Of a DNA stretch of 16,565 nt, positions 16,192-16,565 are shown in pieces. The translations under genes and the position numbers were made by a program. Under the pieces are notes generated by a model. The model worked only from the letters and a program-made list of their open reading frames with translations. It was not told the DNA's origin and did no database searches. The DNA comes from Thermoflexus hugenholtzii JAD2 (GTDB lineage: Bacteria; Chloroflexota; Dehalococcoidia; UBA2979), in the NCBI GenBank assembly GCA_945889565.1, contig CAMDBZ010000012.1:1-16565 (forward strand). Reading direction: 5' to 3'. Position 1 is the first letter of the stretch; each line of letters opens with the position of its first letter.

Positions 16192-16200
16192 CCCCCCCCC
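16192..16200 (-). repeat. G9 homopolymer tract before the SDR start
   Basis: A run of nine C's on the plus strand (nine G's on the coding strand of the SDR gene) lies about 7-15 bases before its GTG. It occupies the ribosome-site position and could change length by slippage. Confidence 0.6.
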
Positions 16201-16261
16201 TCGGCAAACGCTTCCCCACCCGGCCTCGCGGCAGCGGGCGGCGTGCCATCATAGGCGCGAG

Positions 16262-16565
16262 ATGCAATCCGCCGCGCCGCCGCCGATCCGCTACACCACC
16301 GCCCCGGACGGCGTGCGCATCGCCTACAGCACGCTGGGCGCGGGGCCACCGCTGCTGTGCATGCCGCCGCTGCCGTTCTCCCACCTCGAGCGGCTGTGGG
16401 ACGTGCCCGGACAGCGGCGCTGGTACGAGGGGCTGGCCGCCGGCAGCGAGCTCGCGCTGTACGACGCGCGCGGCTGCGGGCTCTCCGACCGCCGCGCCGA
16501 GTTCGCGCTCGCCGACCAGCTTGCGGACCTCGATGCGGTGCGCGCGCGGCTCGGCTGGGACGAGT
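16262..16565 (+). CDS. Alpha/beta-hydrolase domain protein, N-terminal part (cut by the window edge)
   Basis: The 101 codons in the window open with MQSAAPPPIRYTTAPDG and VRIAYSTLGAGPPLLCMPP, continue with PFSHLERLW and LALYDARGCGLSDR, and run off the edge. This is the N-terminal half of an alpha/beta-hydrolase fold: the GXGP turn after the first strands, then YDARGCGLSDR. The nucleophile elbow lies beyond the end. The opening resembles hydrolase domains that, in Chloroflexota and other soil bacteria, are fused to adenylate-cyclase or LuxR-type output domains; the fusion cannot be seen here. The ATG is preceded by a weak AGGCGCGAG. It diverges from the SDR gene with a 76-base spacer that holds the G9 tract. 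The frame is open throughout. Enzyme and sensor functions both remain possible. Confidence 0.75.
   Translation, partial: MQSAAPPPIRYTTAPDGVRIAYSTLGAGPPLLCMPPLPFSHLERLWDVPGQRRWYEGLAAGSELALYDARGCGLSDRRAEFALADQLADLDAVRARLGWDE

Overview
The window is very GC-rich. Its lipoproteins have lipoboxes ending in Cys-Gly-Gly-Asp, and it carries five class III (CaiB/BaiF) CoA-transferases plus acyl-CoA dehydrogenase, crotonase and SDR genes. Its last gene opens like the alpha/beta-hydrolase sensor proteins that are frequent in Chloroflexota. My best guess is an uncultured Chloroflexota bacterium (Dehalococcoidia/SAR202-like). This is inference from gene content; no rRNA or other phylogenetic marker is present.

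Layout. From 7946 down to 43 runs a leftward series: a single CoA-transferase (6663-7946), a pair of CoA-transferases (5341-6549 and 4009-5316), an acyl-CoA dehydrogenase (2723-3949), an AEC-family permease (1754-2653), a secreted PQQ-type sugar dehydrogenase lipoprotein (263-1669) and a 58-residue two-helix membrane protein (43-219). A 271-bp divergent spacer separates these from a rightward half. That half holds a phosphate-binding lipoprotein PstS with its own terminator (8218-9309) and a Tat-exported family 5 solute-binding lipoprotein with its own terminator (9519-11285). It continues with a tightly packed operon of a second CoA-transferase pair (11475-12692 and 12692-14014), a crotonase with a TTG start (14063-14917) and an NTF2/SnoaL-like protein (14914-15306). 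A leftward SDR (15409-16185) converges on this operon across a palindromic terminator. A hydrolase gene (from 16262) leaves the right edge incomplete.

How the genes may work together. The CoA-transferases would activate carboxylic acids by exchanging CoA. The dehydrogenase, crotonase and SDR would carry out oxidation, hydration and keto-forming steps of a beta-oxidation-like route, and the permease and solute-binding lipoproteins could import substrates. No thiolase or acyl-CoA synthetase is in the window, and the substrate cannot be read from sequence.

The most interesting signal is that the two CoA-transferase pairs share one architecture on opposite strands: a shorter subunit without the catalytic Asp (Leu or Glu instead), followed by a longer subunit that keeps it. 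This suggests two heteromeric transferases, each with one non-canonical subunit. A second curiosity is a duplicated C-terminal tail, Gly-Met-Asp-Tyr-Pro-Arg-Glu-stop, encoded twice 34 bp apart with only synonymous differences.
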